Source of the DNA: Microbacterium stercoris
GTDB lineage: Bacteria > Actinomycetota > Actinomycetes > Actinomycetales > Microbacteriaceae
DNA length: 64,000 bases
Assembly: GCF_017592545.1 (NCBI RefSeq)
Contig: NZ_JAGFOA010000005.1
Location: forward strand, 124,001 to 188,000
Direction of reading: 5' to 3'
The translations under genes and the position numbers were made by a program. Under the pieces are notes generated by a model. That model made no database searches, had not been told where the DNA came from, and saw nothing but the letters and a program-made list of their open reading frames with translations. Shown here piece by piece: positions 12,710 to 23,621 of this stretch. The first letter of the stretch is position 1. The number at the start of each line of letters is the position of its first letter.

Positions 12710-13491
12710 CCAACCGCACCCCCCTCATCGCGGGCAACTGGAAGATGAACCTCGACCACCTGCAGGCGGTGGCGTTCGTCCAGAAGCTCCATTGGACGCT
12801 GAAGGACGCCAAGCACGAGGACGGCTCGGTGGAGGTCGCGGTGTTCCCGCCGTTCACCGACCTCCGCAGCGTTCAGACGCTCATCGACGCCGACAAGATC
12901 CCGTTCGCTCTGGGTGCGCAGGATCTCTCGGTGCACGACTCGGGCGCGTACACCGGCGAGGTGTCGGGTGCCTTCCTGAAGCGTCTCGACGTCAGCCAGG
13001 TGATCATCGGCCACTCCGAGCGCCGCGAGTACCACAACGAGGGCGACGACATCGTCGCGGCGAAGGTGAAGGCCGCGCTGAAGAACGAGCTCGTGCCGGT
13101 CATCTGCGTGGGCGAGACCGCCGAGGACCTCGAGAAGCACGGCGCCAGCGCGGTGCCGGTCGGGCAGCTCGAGATCGCCCTCGAGGGCGTGGCATCCGAT
13201 GCCGACATCGTTGTGGCCTATGAGCCTGTCTGGGCCATCGGCTCCGGCCAGGCCGCGACGCCGGAGCAGGCCCAGGAGGTCTGCGCGAAGCTGCGCGAGG
13301 TCATCAAGGCGAAGCTCGGCGACGACGCGGCCGCGCGCACGCGCGTGCTGTACGGCGGCTCGGTGAAGTCGGCGAACATCGCCAGCTTCATGCGTCAGCC
13401 CGACGTCGACGGAGCGCTCGTGGGCGGCGCGAGCCTGGTCGCCGAGGAGTTCGCGGCCATCATCCGCTACCAGAAGCACGTGGGCGTCTGA
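12703..13491 (+). CDS. tpiA: Triosephosphate isomerase
   Basis: Interconverts dihydroxyacetone phosphate and glyceraldehyde 3-phosphate. 262 residues, TIM barrel. The catalytic Lys is in AGNWKMN, the His in IIGHSERR and the Glu in [10 protein letters not shown]. The phosphate loop is LYGGSVK. ATG 12703 lies inside the pgk end; GTG 12706 would change only the first residue. Followed by a long hairpin. Confidence 0.97.
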   Translation: MVTNRTPLIAGNWKMNLDHLQAVAFVQKLHWTLKDAKHEDGSVEVAVFPPFTDLRSVQTLIDADKIPFALGAQDLSVHDSGAYTGEVSGAFLKRLDVSQVIIGHSERREYHNEGDDIVAAKVKAALKNELVPVICVGETAEDLEKHGASAVPVGQLEIALEGVASDADIVVAYEPVWAIGSGQAATPEQAQEVCAKLREVIKAKLGDDAAARTRVLYGGSVKSANIASFMRQPDVDGALVGGASLVAEEFAAIIRYQKHVGV

Positions 13492-13505
13492 CGCACCGCG
13501 GTATC

Positions 13506-13542
13506 TGCCCCGCCGCGTGAGCCTCGGCTCCGCGGCGGGGCA
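13506..13542. terminator. Terminator after tpiA
   Basis: TGCCCCGCCGCG pairs perfectly with CGCGGCGGGGCA, with a further inner GAGCC/GGCTC pairing. The secG promoter TATACT follows at 13549-13554. Confidence 0.8.
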
Positions 13543-13600
13543 CCCACTTATACTGGAGTCTCGTGCCGGCGTTCTTCGCCGCACTCACGAAAGGTTCTCC

Positions 13601-13849
13601 GTGCAGATCATCGAATTCATCTTGCAGGTGCTGCTGGGCATCACCAGCCTGCTCCTCACGCTGCTGATCCTGCTCCACAAGGGTCGTGGTGGCGGTCTGT
13701 CGGACATGTTCGGCGGCGGAATGTCGCAGGCGATGGGCTCTTCCGGCCTCGCCGAGCGCAACCTGAACATCATCACGATCGTGCTGGCGCTCGTGTGGTT
13801 CTTCTCGATCGTGGGCCTCGGCCTCGTCACGAAGTTCCAGGTGATCTGA
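13601..13849 (+). CDS. secG: Preprotein translocase subunit SecG
   Basis: Small membrane subunit of the SecYEG channel. 82 residues with two transmembrane helices, roughly residues 2-22 (IIEFILQVLLGITSLLLTLL) and 55-76. The conserved cytosolic loop is HKGRGGGLSDMFGGG. The GTG at 13601 is preceded by AAAGG at 13590-13594. It has its own TATACT promoter upstream. Its position after tpiA is conserved in actinobacteria. It is spaced one base from rbpA. Confidence 0.93.
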   Translation: MQIIEFILQVLLGITSLLLTLLILLHKGRGGGLSDMFGGGMSQAMGSSGLAERNLNIITIVLALVWFFSIVGLGLVTKFQVI

Positions 13850-13850
13850 C

Positions 13851-14204
13851 GTGGCCGTCGGCGGAAACGCGATCCGGGGCACGCGTGTCGGATCCGGCCC
13901 CATGGGCGAGCAGGATCACGGTCACCACACCGAGCGCATCGCGGTGAGCTACTGGGACGGCCTCGGCAACGAGACGGTCCGCTACTACGCGGCCGGCCTG
14001 CCGGAGGAGGAGATCCCCGAGATCGTCGATCACCCGCACTCCGGTCTTCCCGCGGGTCGCGACAAGGACAACCCTCCGGCGGTCGCGAAGAACGAGCCCT
14101 ACAAGACGCACCTCGCGTACGTGAAGGAGCGTCGCACCGACGGCGAGGCAGAGGAGCTGCTCGAAGAGGCACTCCAGAAGCTCCGCGAGAAGCGCGGCCA
14201 GTAG
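13851..14204 (+). CDS. rbpA: RNA polymerase-binding protein RbpA
   Basis: Actinobacterial transcription factor that binds the RNA polymerase beta prime subunit and group 1/2 sigma factors and stabilises open complexes. 117 residues. Family features: N-terminal AIRGTRVGSGPMGE, core YWDGLGNETVRYYA, and the sigma-interacting C-terminal region (TDGEAEELLEEALQKLREKR). The GTG start follows the secG stop by one base, so the genes are co-transcribed. The long palindrome downstream ends the unit. Confidence 0.95.
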   Translation: MAVGGNAIRGTRVGSGPMGEQDHGHHTERIAVSYWDGLGNETVRYYAAGLPEEEIPEIVDHPHSGLPAGRDKDNPPAVAKNEPYKTHLAYVKERRTDGEAEELLEEALQKLREKRGQ

Positions 14205-14260
14205 GTCGACCCGCGCGGCTTCGCCGCCGTCGCGTATCGACTCGCTTCATACATCGCTTC

Positions 14261-14302
14261 ACACAAGAGAGCCCCTGCCGATCGGCAGGGGCTCTCTTGT
14301 GT
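14261..14302. terminator. 42-bp perfect palindrome, bidirectional terminator
   Basis: The left arm ACACAAGAGAGCCCCTGCCG (14261-14280) plus A is followed directly by its exact complement through 14302, giving 21 paired bases with no mismatch. It lies between the convergent rbpA and pgl genes. The mRNA of either strand would fold into the same hairpin. Confidence 0.9.
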
Positions 14303-14314
14303 TCGACGTGCGTG

Positions 14315-15082
14315 TCAGTAGTCCGGATCGATCAGATCGTCCGGAACGTCTGCGGCAGCGGCCTGATCCACGAACACGACGGTGTCGGCCGTTCCTTCGG
14401 CCCCCGCCGCCGGCACCGCGGTGGGCGCCGCACCCGCGAGCATCAGCCCGAGGGCGGAGGCCTTGTCGGCCCCCGCAACGACCATCCAGATGTCCGCCGA
14501 GGCGTTGATGACGGGGAGGGTGAACGTCACCCGCTCGGGCGGCGGCTTCGGGGACTGCCTCACGGGCAGCACCGACCCGTCCGTCACGAGCACCTCGTCG
14601 CGATCGGGGAACAGCGACGCGATGTGACCGTCCGGTCCGACGCCCAGGAAGCAGACGTCGAACGCCGGCCACGGGCGGCCCTCGACGCCGAAGCGAGCGA
14701 GCTCCGCCGCGTAGGCCGCTGCCGCCTCATCGAGCGACAGCTCGTCGTCCGACGCGGCGGGCTCGTGGATGTTCTCCGACGGGATGGCGATTCGATCCAG
14801 CAGCGCCGTCCGCGCCTGGCCGGCGTTGCGCTCGGCGTCCGCGCGGGGCACGAAGCGCTCATCGCTCCACCAGAAGTGCACCAGCGACCAGTCGATGTTC
14901 GCGGCCCAGCCGTGCTGCGCCACGGCGGCGAGCACGGCCGAACCCATCGAACCACCGGTGAGGGAGACGTGGACCGTCCTGCCCTCCTGCGTCAGCTGGG
15001 CGAGGCGTCCGACGAACCGATTCGCCACACCTTCGGCGAGCTGGACCTTGTCGGGCAGCACGACCACGCGACGATCGGTCAT
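14315..15082 (-). CDS. pgl: 6-phosphogluconolactonase
   Basis: Hydrolyses 6-phosphogluconolactone in the oxidative pentose-phosphate pathway. 255 residues. Motifs: VSLTGGSMG (sugar-phosphate loop), WSLVHFWWSDERFVP, and FLGVGPDGHIASLFP with the conserved His. Last gene of the tkt-pgl operon, one base after opcA, and closed by the palindromic terminator. Confidence 0.95.
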   Translation of the reverse strand: MTDRRVVVLPDKVQLAEGVANRFVGRLAQLTQEGRTVHVSLTGGSMGSAVLAAVAQHGWAANIDWSLVHFWWSDERFVPRADAERNAGQARTALLDRIAIPSENIHEPAASDDELSLDEAAAAYAAELARFGVEGRPWPAFDVCFLGVGPDGHIASLFPDRDEVLVTDGSVLPVRQSPKPPPERVTFTLPVINASADIWMVVAGADKASALGLMLAGAAPTAVPAAGAEGTADTVVFVDQAAAADVPDDLIDPDY

Positions 15083-15083
15083 G

Positions 15084-16022
15084 TCAGACCGACGCCTTCG
15101 GCTCGGCCAGACGCGACCAGCCCTCGCTGATCACGCGGCCATAGAGCGTGTCGGGATCGAGCCGACGCAGCTCCTCCGCGAGGCACTCGCGCAGCGAGCG
15201 CCTCGGCAGGTGCAGCTCGTGGTGGGGCTGGCCCGGTTGGGTCAGCCGCGCGGTGGCCTCGTCGGAGCGCTCGAGCAGGATGTCTCCGCTCGCGCGCGTG
15301 AGGCGCACCGAGTGGATGCCGTGGTCCCACACCGAGGGCTCCTCGTACTGCCAGTCGACCGGCAGCTCCAGAGCAAGGCCCAGCCAGGCGGCCAGCAGCG
15401 CGGTCGACGGGGACGTCGAGGCGCCGCGAACCGTGACGGCGGTGACGGGCTCGTACGGCGGCTGATCCAGCACCGCAGCGAGCTGCTCACGCCAGTGCGT
15501 CAGACGCGTCCACGCCAGGTCGGTGTCGCCGGGGGTGTAGGTGCCCTCGAGCTTCGCGAGCAGCTCGGACGGCTCCGGGGCCGTCGAGGAGTCGGTGATG
15601 CGACGCTGGGCGATGCGGCCGAGTGCGGATGCGCCCGGGTTCTCGGGGGCATCGCTCGGCCACCAGGCGACGACCGGGGCATCGGGCAGAAGGAGGCCGG
15701 TCAGGAGCGTGAGCTCGTTGCCTGCAGCCTTTCCCGTGGCCTCGAGGATGATGACCTCGGACGCGCCCGCATCGGATCCGACGCGGATCTGGGCGTCGAG
15801 ACGCGCCTCGCCCGCCGTGTCCGTGACGAGCACGATGACACGCATCGGGTGCTCACGCGACGCGTCGTTGGCCGCCTCGATCGCCGCCTCCTCGAAGCCC
15901 TTGTCCGACTTGATGACGAGGGTGAGCACACGACCGAGGGCGACCGCGCCGCCCTCTTCACGCGTGTTGACGAGCTGGCGGGCCACCTTGCTGACGGTGG
16001 TGTCGGGCAGATCGATGATCAC
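15084..16022 (-). CDS. opcA: Glucose-6-phosphate dehydrogenase assembly protein OpcA
   Basis: Required for assembly and activity of glucose-6-phosphate dehydrogenase in actinobacteria and cyanobacteria. 312 residues, typical of OpcA. The N-terminus MIIDLPDTTVSKVARQLVN, the central WWPSDAPENPG and the C-terminal SCLxEEL-like ECLAEELRRLDPDTLYG region fit the family. Its GTG start overlaps the zwf stop by four bases (GTGA), consistent with coupled synthesis of the two partners. Confidence 0.93.
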   Translation of the reverse strand: MIIDLPDTTVSKVARQLVNTREEGGAVALGRVLTLVIKSDKGFEEAAIEAANDASREHPMRVIVLVTDTAGEARLDAQIRVGSDAGASEVIILEATGKAAGNELTLLTGLLLPDAPVVAWWPSDAPENPGASALGRIAQRRITDSSTAPEPSELLAKLEGTYTPGDTDLAWTRLTHWREQLAAVLDQPPYEPVTAVTVRGASTSPSTALLAAWLGLALELPVDWQYEEPSVWDHGIHSVRLTRASGDILLERSDEATARLTQPGQPHHELHLPRRSLRECLAEELRRLDPDTLYGRVISEGWSRLAEPKASV

Positions 16023-17560
16023 GGGCGCCTCCAGACGCGGCCGTCGCGGGCAAGGAGCTCATCGGCCGAGGGCGGGCCCCACGAACCGGGGTCGTACTGC
16101 TCGAGCGGTCCACCCTGCTCCGCCCAGAACTTCTCGACGGGGTCGAGGATCTGCCACGACAGGTCGACCTCCTCGTGACGCGGGAAGAGCGGCGGGTCGC
16201 CGAGCAGGACATCCAGGATCAGACGCTCATAGGCCTCGGGGCTCGCCTCGGTGAAGGCGTGGCCGTAGCCGAAGTCCATGGTCACATCGCGCACCTGCGT
16301 GCCGTACCCCGGCACCTTCGAGCCGAAGCGGATCGTCACGCCCTCATCGGGCTGGACGCGGATCACGAGGGCGTTCTGTCCGAGCTCCGAGGTCTGACCG
16401 AAGAGGTGCTCGGGGGCCTTCTTGAACACCACGGCGATCTCGGTCACACGACGGCCGAGGCGCTTGCCCGACCGCACGTAGAACGGCACACCCGCCCAGC
16501 GGCGCGTGTTGATCTCGAGCTTGATCGCGGCGTACGTCTCCGTCGTCGACTGCGGGTTCATCCCGTCCTCGTCGAGGAAGCCGATGACCTCCTCGCCGCC
16601 CTGCCAGCCGCCCGCGTACTGACCGCGGGCTGTCGCGACCGACAGATCCTCGGGCAGCGTGACGGCGGCGAGCACCTTCTCCTTCTCGGCACGGAGGTGA
16701 TCCGCGGAGAGACTGATGGGCTCCTCCATCGCCGTGAGGGCGAGGAGCTGCAGGAGGTGGTTCTGAATGACATCGCGGGCAGCGCCCACGCCGTCGTAGT
16801 AGCCCGCGCGACCACCCACGCCGATGTCCTCGGCCATGGTGATCTGCACGTGGTCGACGTAGTTGCGGTTCCAGATCGGCTCGTACAGCTCGTTCGCGAA
16901 GCGCAGGGCCAGGATGTTCTGGACCGTCTCCTTGCCGAGGTAGTGGTCGATCCGGAAGATCGCGTCGGCCGGGAAGGCGGCCTCGAGCGCGTTGTTCAGC
17001 TCGCGCGCCGTGGCCTGGTCGTTTCCGAACGGCTTCTCGATCACCACACGACGCCAGCGGTCGTCGTCCGCGTTGTCGTCCACCAGTCCCGAGTCCAGCA
17101 GCTGCTGAGCCACGACGGGGAACGCCTTCGGCGGGATCGACAGGTAGAACGCGTGGTTGCCCATCGTGCCGCGTTCGACATCCAGGCGGTCGACGGTCTC
17201 GCGCAGCCGGCGGAAGGCCTGCGGGTCGTCGAACTCGCCCTGCACGAACCGGATGCCCTGCTGCAGCTGCTGCCAGGTCTCCTCGCGGAACTCGGTGCGT
17301 GCGTACTGCTTCACGGCATCCCGGACGACCTCGGCGAAGTCCTGGTCCTCCCAGTCGCGACGCGCGAAGCCGACGAGCGCGAAGCCCGGCGGAAGCAGGC
17401 CGCGGTTGGCGAGGTCGTAGACGGCCGGCATCAGCTTCTTGCGGGAGAGGTCACCCGTCACGCCGAAGATCACGAGGGCACTGGGCCCCGCGATCCGGTT
17501 CAGTCGACGGTCGGCGGGGTCGCGCAGGGGGTTGACTCCCCGCGCGACCTCGACCGTCAC
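16019..17560 (-). CDS. zwf: Glucose-6-phosphate 1-dehydrogenase
   Basis: First enzyme of the oxidative pentose-phosphate pathway, producing NADPH and 6-phosphogluconolactone. 513 residues. The coenzyme motif is VIFGVTGDLSRKKLMP near residue 33, and the substrate motif is RIDHYLGKETVQN. The GTG at 17560 overlaps the pgi stop by four bases. It precedes its assembly factor opcA. Confidence 0.97.
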   Translation of the reverse strand: MTVEVARGVNPLRDPADRRLNRIAGPSALVIFGVTGDLSRKKLMPAVYDLANRGLLPPGFALVGFARRDWEDQDFAEVVRDAVKQYARTEFREETWQQLQQGIRFVQGEFDDPQAFRRLRETVDRLDVERGTMGNHAFYLSIPPKAFPVVAQQLLDSGLVDDNADDDRWRRVVIEKPFGNDQATARELNNALEAAFPADAIFRIDHYLGKETVQNILALRFANELYEPIWNRNYVDHVQITMAEDIGVGGRAGYYDGVGAARDVIQNHLLQLLALTAMEEPISLSADHLRAEKEKVLAAVTLPEDLSVATARGQYAGGWQGGEEVIGFLDEDGMNPQSTTETYAAIKLEINTRRWAGVPFYVRSGKRLGRRVTEIAVVFKKAPEHLFGQTSELGQNALVIRVQPDEGVTIRFGSKVPGYGTQVRDVTMDFGYGHAFTEASPEAYERLILDVLLGDPPLFPRHEEVDLSWQILDPVEKFWAEQGGPLEQYDPGSWGPPSADELLARDGRVWRRP

Positions 17561-19170
17561 TGTGCCGCCTCGAAGAGCGCGAGGACCTCGGTCTGCGGGT
17601 CCGTGAGCGTGAGCGTCACGACCGGGCGGCCGGCAGCGCTGAGCACGGCGGCATCACCGGCGGCCTGAGCCTCGATGAGCTGGCCGAACGTGAAGGGACG
17701 CTCCGGGATCTCGACGTCCACCTCCGTGCGCTCCGTGATCTGGAGGAACACACCCTGCGCCGGACCGCCCTTGTGATACTGACCGGTCGAGTGCAGGAAG
17801 CGCGGTCCCCAGCCGAACGTGGTGGGGCGACCGGAGTCGGCGGCGACCATCTCACGAAGACCCTGCAGCTGCGGGATCTCGAGCCGGTCGACGTAGGCCT
17901 GGATCGACACGTAGCCGTTGTCGGCCAGCGTCGCCCAGAGCGCGTCGAGCACACCCTGGATCGTGCCGCTGGCGGCGAGGGCGGGATCGCTCACGCGCAC
18001 CTCGACGCCCTCCTCGACGAAGGCCGGAGCCGTGGGCTCCGGACGCGCGTCCAGCAGGCCGCGCGCGGCCACCTTGGCCGACTCGACGTCGGGCTGGTCG
18101 AACGGGTTGATGCCGAGCAGGCGGCCGGCGATCGCCGTCGCGTACTCCCACACCACGAACTGAGCGCCCAGCGAGCCGCTGACGAGGATCTCACCCGGGT
18201 GGCGGTGCGCGACCTCTTCGGCGTCGTCGACGATGCGGACGATCTGCAGGTCGGCCGGCTTCGACTCGAGCTCGGGGGAGACCGGCAGCAGGACGACGGG
18301 CAGGATGCCCGTGCCGAGCTTGCCGGTCGACTCCGCGATGAGCTGCTCGATCCAGTCCGGCAGACCCTGGATGTGGGTGCCGTCCTCGATCAGGCCGAGC
18401 TTGTCGCGACGACCCGCGCCGTCCGGCGTCTTCGACGCGGCGATGGCCGCAGCGAGGACGAGGGCCGGGTTCTCGGGGGCGTCGATGGCGACCTCGAGGA
18501 GCGAGGCCTCCGCCTCGTCCAGGAGCTCGTCGATGTCGACGCCCGAGAGGCCCGACGGCACCAGGCCGAAGGCGGTGAGGGCCGAGTAGCGGCCGCCCAC
18601 GTTGGGGTCGGCGTTGAAGACGCGGTAGCCCGCCTCGCGCGCCGACGCATCGAGCGGGGAGCCCGGGTCGGTGACGACGATGATGCGCTCGGTGGGGTCG
18701 ATGCCCAGGTCGGTGAACGCCGCCTCGAACGCACGACGGTGCGAATCGGTCTCGACCGTGGAGCCCGACTTCGACGACACCACGAGCGCGGTGCGCGCGA
18801 GGTCGCCGTTCAGGGCCGCGAGGATCTGGCCGGGTGCGGTCGAGTCGAGGATCGTCAGGTCGACGCCCGCGGTGCGGGTGATGACTTCGGGCGCGAGCGA
18901 CGAGCCGCCCATGCCGCCCAGCACGAACCGGTCGACGCCCTTCGCCTTGAGCTTGTCGCGCAGCGCGACGATCTCGGCGACCAGCGGACGGGACACCGAG
19001 ACCGCCTGGATCCAGCCGAGGCGGATCGACGCCTCGGACTCGGCCTCAGGGCCCCACAGCGTGGAGTCGAGGTTCGTCAGGCTCGACGCGACGAGGTCGC
19101 CGATCAGGACGGGCAGCTGCTCCGCGACCGCGGCCTCGGGAGCGCCCGAGACCCGGATCGAGAAGGTCAT
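17557..19170 (-). CDS. pgi: Glucose-6-phosphate isomerase
   Basis: Interconverts glucose 6-phosphate and fructose 6-phosphate, linking glycolysis with the pentose-phosphate genes around it. 537 residues. Sugar-phosphate motifs: [16 protein letters not shown] and [15 protein letters not shown]-terminal [17 protein letters not shown]. The ATG at 19170 (MTFSIRVSG) was chosen; the open frame continues upstream but only as a shadow of tal. It overlaps tal by four bases and zwf by four. Confidence 0.96.
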   Translation of the reverse strand: MTFSIRVSGAPEAAVAEQLPVLIGDLVASSLTNLDSTLWGPEAESEASIRLGWIQAVSVSRPLVAEIVALRDKLKAKGVDRFVLGGMGGSSLAPEVITRTAGVDLTILDSTAPGQILAALNGDLARTALVVSSKSGSTVETDSHRRAFEAAFTDLGIDPTERIIVVTDPGSPLDASAREAGYRVFNADPNVGGRYSALTAFGLVPSGLSGVDIDELLDEAEASLLEVAIDAPENPALVLAAAIAASKTPDGAGRRDKLGLIEDGTHIQGLPDWIEQLIAESTGKLGTGILPVVLLPVSPELESKPADLQIVRIVDDAEEVAHRHPGEILVSGSLGAQFVVWEYATAIAGRLLGINPFDQPDVESAKVAARGLLDARPEPTAPAFVEEGVEVRVSDPALAASGTIQGVLDALWATLADNGYVSIQAYVDRLEIPQLQGLREMVAADSGRPTTFGWGPRFLHSTGQYHKGGPAQGVFLQITERTEVDVEIPERPFTFGQLIEAQAAGDAAVLSAAGRPVVTLTLTDPQTEVLALFEAAQ

Positions 19171-20288
19171 GCCTGGGTTCCCTTCGCACTCTCGAGTGCG
19201 CTGGCGACCGTCGCCTGAAGGTCGTGCCACGAGGCGATGAACTTCGACACACCCTCGTCCTCGAGCGTCTGGGTGACGTCGGTGAAGTCGATGCCGAGGT
19301 CGGCGAGCTTGGCGAAGAGCTCGTGCGCCTCGCCATAGGCGCCGGTCACGGTGTCGCCCTCGACGACGCCGTGGTCGAACGTGGCGTCGAGCGTCTTCTC
19401 CGGCATGGTGTTGACCGTGCCGGCGGCGGCGAGGCCGGTGACGTAGAGCGTGTCGGGCAGCGACGGGTCCTTGACGCCCGTCGAGGCCCACAGCGGACGC
19501 TGCACGTTGGCGCCGGCGGCGATCAGGTCGGTCGCGCGCGACTCGGCGAAGCGCTGCTCGTAGAGCTCGTAGGCGAGTCGCGCGTTGGCGAGGCCGGCCT
19601 TCGAGGTGAGGGCCTTGGCCTCGTCGGTGCCGAGCGCCAGGAGGCGCTTGTCGACCTCCGTGTCGACGCGCGACACGAAGAACGAGGCGACCGAGTGGAT
19701 CTTCGACAGGTCGATGCCTGCATCGCGGGCCTGCTCGAGACCGGCGAGGTAGGCGTCGATGACCTCCGAGTAGCGCTCGAGCGAGAAGATCAGCGTGACG
19801 TTGACGCTGATCCCGGCACCGATGACCGCGGTGATCGCCGGGAGACCGGCCTTCGTCGCGGGGATCTTGATGAGCACGTTCTCGCGGTCGACCTCGGCGT
19901 GCAGCTCCTTCGCCTGGGCGATGGTGGCCTCGGTGTCGTGGGCGAGGTCGGGGGAGACCTCGATCGACACACGGCCGTCGACGCCGCCCGTGGCGTCGTA
20001 GATCGGGCGGAAGATGTCGCAGGCGTCGCGGACGTCGGCGGTGGTGATCGCGAAGATCGCGTCGTCGGCGGTCGCACCCTTGGCTGCCTGTGCGGCCACG
20101 GAGTCCTCATAGCCGATGTGCGCGGTGATGGCGCCCTGGAAGATCGTCGGGTTGGTGGTGACACCGGTGACGTTCTTCTCGGCGATCAGCTGAGCGAGGT
20201 TGCCCGAGGTGATGCGGGTGCGGGACAGGTCGTCGAGCCAGATGCTGACGCCGAGGGCGGACAGCTCTGCGGTGGGGGTGGTGCTCAT
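19167..20288 (-). CDS. tal: Transaldolase
   Basis: Transfers a dihydroxyacetone unit from sedoheptulose 7-phosphate in the non-oxidative pentose-phosphate pathway. 373 residues, the long actinobacterial form. Motifs: [13 protein letters not shown] near the N-terminus, and the Schiff-base lysine in [14 protein letters not shown] 20288 overlaps the tkt stop by four bases. Confidence 0.96.
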   Translation of the reverse strand: MSTTPTAELSALGVSIWLDDLSRTRITSGNLAQLIAEKNVTGVTTNPTIFQGAITAHIGYEDSVAAQAAKGATADDAIFAITTADVRDACDIFRPIYDATGGVDGRVSIEVSPDLAHDTEATIAQAKELHAEVDRENVLIKIPATKAGLPAITAVIGAGISVNVTLIFSLERYSEVIDAYLAGLEQARDAGIDLSKIHSVASFFVSRVDTEVDKRLLALGTDEAKALTSKAGLANARLAYELYEQRFAESRATDLIAAGANVQRPLWASTGVKDPSLPDTLYVTGLAAAGTVNTMPEKTLDATFDHGVVEGDTVTGAYGEAHELFAKLADLGIDFTDVTQTLEDEGVSKFIASWHDLQATVASALESAKGTQA

Positions 20289-22381
20289 GCGTTCTCCTTG
20301 ATGGTCTCGCGAGCCGCGGCGACCACGGCCTCGGCGGTGAAGCCGAACTTCTCGAACAGGGTCTTGTAGTCGGCGGAGGCGCCGAAGTGGTCGATCGCGA
20401 TGGAGCGTCCCTTGTCGCCGGCCACGGCGTGCCACGACAGAGCCGAACCGGCCTCGACGGTGACGCGCGCGGTGACGGCGGCGGGGATGACCGACTCGCG
20501 GTACGCCTCGTCCTGCTCGGCGAACCACTCGAGCGAGGGCACCGAGACGACGCGGGCGTTGATGCCCTCGGCGGCCAGGGTCTCGCGCGCCGTGACGGCG
20601 AGCTGGACCTCGGAGCCCGTGGCGATGAGCAGCACGTCGGGCGTGCCGTTCGGGGCCTCGGCCAGCACGTAGGCGCCCTTGGCGGCGAGCTTGGCGGAGC
20701 CGAAGACCTCGCCCGAGGCCTCGCCCTCGCCGCGCGCGAACACCGGGATGTTCTGGCGCGTGAGCGCGATGCCGGCCGGGCCGCCCCGGCGCTTGAGCAT
20801 CTCGAGCCACACGACCGCGGTCTCGTTGGCGTCCGCGGGGCGGACGATGGCGAGGTTCGGGATCGCGCGGAGCGTCGCGAGCTGCTCGATCGGCTGGTGC
20901 GTGGGGCCGTCCTCGCCGAGCGCGACCGAGTCGTGGGTCCAGACGAAGATCGTCGGGATGTCCATGAGCGCGGCCAGACGCACTGGGGGACGCATGTAGT
21001 CGCTGAAGATCAGGAACGTGCCGCCGAATGCGCGGGTCTTGCCGTGCAGGACGATGCCGTTGAGGATCGAGCCCATCGCGTGCTCGCGGATGCCGAAGTG
21101 CAGCACACGGCCGTACGGGCTGCCGCTCCACTCGTGCGTGGACCACTCGGCGGGGATGAACGACTTGGCGCCCTTGATGGTGGTGAGGTTCGACTCGGCG
21201 AGGTCGGCCGATCCGCCCCACAGCTCGGGGAGCTGCGCGGCGAGGGCGTTGATGACCGTGCCGGACGCGGCGCGGGTCGAGACGTCCTTGCCGGCCTCGA
21301 AGACCGGGAGAGCCGACTCGATGTCGGCGGGCAGCTCGCCCGCCTCGAGGCGGTCCCACAGCGCCTTGCGCTCGGGGTTCGCGGCGGCCCACGCGTCGAA
21401 GGACTTCTGCCACTCGGCCCGGACCTCCGCGGCACGCTCGGCGAGACCGCGGGTGTGCGCGATCACGTCGTCAGCGACGGCGAAGCTCTGCTCCGGGTCG
21501 AAGCCGAGCACCTGCTTGGTGGCGGCCAGCTCGTCGGCGCCGAGAGCGGAGCCGTGGATCTTGCCGGTGTTCTTCTTGTTGGGCGCCGGGTAGCCGATGA
21601 CCGTCTTGAGGATGATCAGCGAGGGCTTCGACGTCTCGGCCTTCGCGGCCTCGATCGCGGCGTAGAGCGCGGGGACGTCCTCGACGTACTCGCCGGTCTG
21701 CTTCCAGTCGACGACCTGCACGTCCCACCCGTAGGCCTCGTAGCGGCCCTTGACGTCCTCGGTGAAGGCGACGTTGGTGTCGTCCTCGATCGAGATCTGG
21801 TTGGAGTCGTAGATCGCGATGAGGTTGCCCAGCTGCTGGTGGCCCGCGAGCGAACCGGCCTCGCTGGTGACGCCCTCCTGGAGGTCGCCGTCACCGGCGA
21901 CGACGTAGACGTAGTGGTCGAACGGGCTCTCGCCCGCCGGGGCCTCGGGGTCGAACAGGCCGCGCTCGTAGCGGGCCGCGTAGGCGAAGCCCACGGCCGA
22001 GGCCAGACCCTGGCCGAGCGGTCCGGTCGTGATCTCCACGCCCTTGGTGTGGCCGTACTCCGGGTGCCCGGGCGTCAGCGAACCCCAGGTGCGAAGCGCC
22101 TTGAGGTCGTCGAGCTCGAGGCCGAAGCCGCCGAGGTAGAGCTGCACGTACTGCGTGAGCGACGAGTGTCCGGCAGACAGGATGAAGCGGTCGCGACCGG
22201 CCCAGTTCGTGTCCGTCGGGTCGTGGCGCAGCACGCGCTGGTACAGGAGGTACGCCGCGGGAGCGAGGCTCATCGCCGTTCCCGGGTGGCCGTTTCCGAC
22301 CTTTTCCACGGCGTCCGCCGCAAGGACGCGGGCCGTGTCCACAGCGCGCTTGTCGATCTCATCCCAACGCAGTTCCGTCAC
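20285..22381 (-). CDS. tkt: Transketolase
   Basis: Thiamine-diphosphate enzyme that moves two-carbon units between pentose-phosphate sugars. 698 residues. The ThDP motif is [19 protein letters not shown]. The N-terminal [17 protein letters not shown] and mid-region [16 protein letters not shown] are typical. It is the first gene of the six-gene operon. It starts at ATG 22381, divergent from ctaB across a 325-bp promoter region. Confidence 0.97.
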   Translation of the reverse strand: MTELRWDEIDKRAVDTARVLAADAVEKVGNGHPGTAMSLAPAAYLLYQRVLRHDPTDTNWAGRDRFILSAGHSSLTQYVQLYLGGFGLELDDLKALRTWGSLTPGHPEYGHTKGVEITTGPLGQGLASAVGFAYAARYERGLFDPEAPAGESPFDHYVYVVAGDGDLQEGVTSEAGSLAGHQQLGNLIAIYDSNQISIEDDTNVAFTEDVKGRYEAYGWDVQVVDWKQTGEYVEDVPALYAAIEAAKAETSKPSLIILKTVIGYPAPNKKNTGKIHGSALGADELAATKQVLGFDPEQSFAVADDVIAHTRGLAERAAEVRAEWQKSFDAWAAANPERKALWDRLEAGELPADIESALPVFEAGKDVSTRAASGTVINALAAQLPELWGGSADLAESNLTTIKGAKSFIPAEWSTHEWSGSPYGRVLHFGIREHAMGSILNGIVLHGKTRAFGGTFLIFSDYMRPPVRLAALMDIPTIFVWTHDSVALGEDGPTHQPIEQLATLRAIPNLAIVRPADANETAVVWLEMLKRRGGPAGIALTRQNIPVFARGEGEASGEVFGSAKLAAKGAYVLAEAPNGTPDVLLIATGSEVQLAVTARETLAAEGINARVVSVPSLEWFAEQDEAYRESVIPAAVTARVTVEAGSALSWHAVAGDKGRSIAIDHFGASADYKTLFEKFGFTAEAVVAAARETIKENA

Positions 22382-22706
22382 CGGATCGCCTTTCAGTGGT
22401 GGGGTAAATCACGCCGGCGCGGTGCTCAACGGATCGTGGATCTCGGGGGCACGCATCACGGCGCGGGTGTTTTCCCAGCATACCGCCGGGCATAGGGGAC
22501 CAGAGGCGGCCCGTGACGGAGCATGACAGGCGCTTTCACGCGCTCTGCGACGACGTGGTGACGAGGGTGTATCGGCTCCTTCACCACGGGGACGCCCTCA
22601 CGGTGAGGAGGATGCGGGCGCGTCCGTGCGTGCGGGGCGGATCCGGATGCGCATGCCCTAGAATCGAGAGGTCGTTCCCGAGGTCTGAAAGAGGTAGAGC
22701 ATCGCC
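22382..22706. promoter_or_regulatory. Divergent promoter region tkt/ctaB (325 bp)
   Basis: No gene is seen here. A minus-strand -10 candidate TATGCT (complement of 22477-22482) could serve tkt with a leader of about 90 nt. A plus-strand TAGAAT at 22659-22664 could serve ctaB with a leader of about 35 nt containing AGAGGTAGAG. I see no convincing riboswitch or long palindrome. Confidence 0.45.
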
Positions 22707-23621
22707 ATGTCGACGATCGCACCGGAGACCTCGAAGCCGACGGGACTCGGGCGCAGGGTGCGCGCCTATGTGGCGCTGACGAAGCCGCGCGTGCTCGAGC
22801 TGTTGCTGGTGTCGACCGTTCCCGTGATGTTCCTCGCCGCGAACGGGCTTCCCGACCTGTGGCTTGTGCTCGCCACCGTGATCGGCGGCTCGCTGAGCGC
22901 GGGCTCCGCGGCCGCGTTCAACATGTACATCGATCGCGACATCGATGCGCACATGCAGCGGACCGAGAACCGGCCGATCGTGACGGGGGAGATCACCCCG
23001 CGCAATGCCCTGATCTTCGCGTGGACGCTCGCGATCGTCTCCACGATCTGGTTCCTGCTGACCACGAATCTGCTCACGGCTTCGCTGTCGGCCGGCGCGA
23101 TTTTCTTCTACGTCGTGATCTACACGATGATCCTCAAGCGCCGCACCGAGCAGAACATCGTCTGGGGTGGCATCGCCGGCTGCTTCCCGGTGCTGATCGG
23201 CTGGGCGGCCGTGGCGAACTCGCTCGACTGGGCGCCGTTCATCCTCTTCCTGCTGGTGTTCCTCTGGACGCCCCCGCACTACTGGCCGCTGTCGATCAAG
23301 TACGCGGCCGACTACGCGAACACCGATGTGCCGATGCTCGGCGCCACCCGCTCGGGTGTGCAGGTGGGCCTGCAGATCATCCTCTACGCGTGGGCGACGG
23401 TCGCGTGCTCGCTGCTGCTGATCCCGGTGGCCGACATGGGCCTGCTGTACATCGCATCCGCGCTGGTGCTGGGCGGGTGGTTCCTCTACGAGTCGCACCG
23501 TCTCTACAACCGCACGGTCAAGGGACTCGTGGCCGGACCGATGCGCGTCTTCCACGCGTCGATCACCTACCTGACGCTGCTGTTCGTCACGGTGGCGGTC
23601 GACCCCCTGCTTCCCTTCTGA
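22707..23621 (+). CDS. ctaB: Protohaem IX farnesyltransferase (haem O synthase)
   Basis: UbiA-family prenyltransferase that converts haem B to haem O for the terminal oxidase. 304 residues with about nine transmembrane segments. The Asp-rich motif [19 protein letters not shown] binds the prenyl diphosphate. The second conserved region is [19 protein letters not shown]. Its divergent placement from tkt is conserved in actinobacteria. It works with CtaA (24251-25324) and SURF1 (38060-38902) in cytochrome oxidase assembly. Confidence 0.95.
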   Translation: MSTIAPETSKPTGLGRRVRAYVALTKPRVLELLLVSTVPVMFLAANGLPDLWLVLATVIGGSLSAGSAAAFNMYIDRDIDAHMQRTENRPIVTGEITPRNALIFAWTLAIVSTIWFLLTTNLLTASLSAGAIFFYVVIYTMILKRRTEQNIVWGGIAGCFPVLIGWAAVANSLDWAPFILFLLVFLWTPPHYWPLSIKYAADYANTDVPMLGATRSGVQVGLQIILYAWATVACSLLLIPVADMGLLYIASALVLGGWFLYESHRLYNRTVKGLVAGPMRVFHASITYLTLLFVTVAVDPLLPF

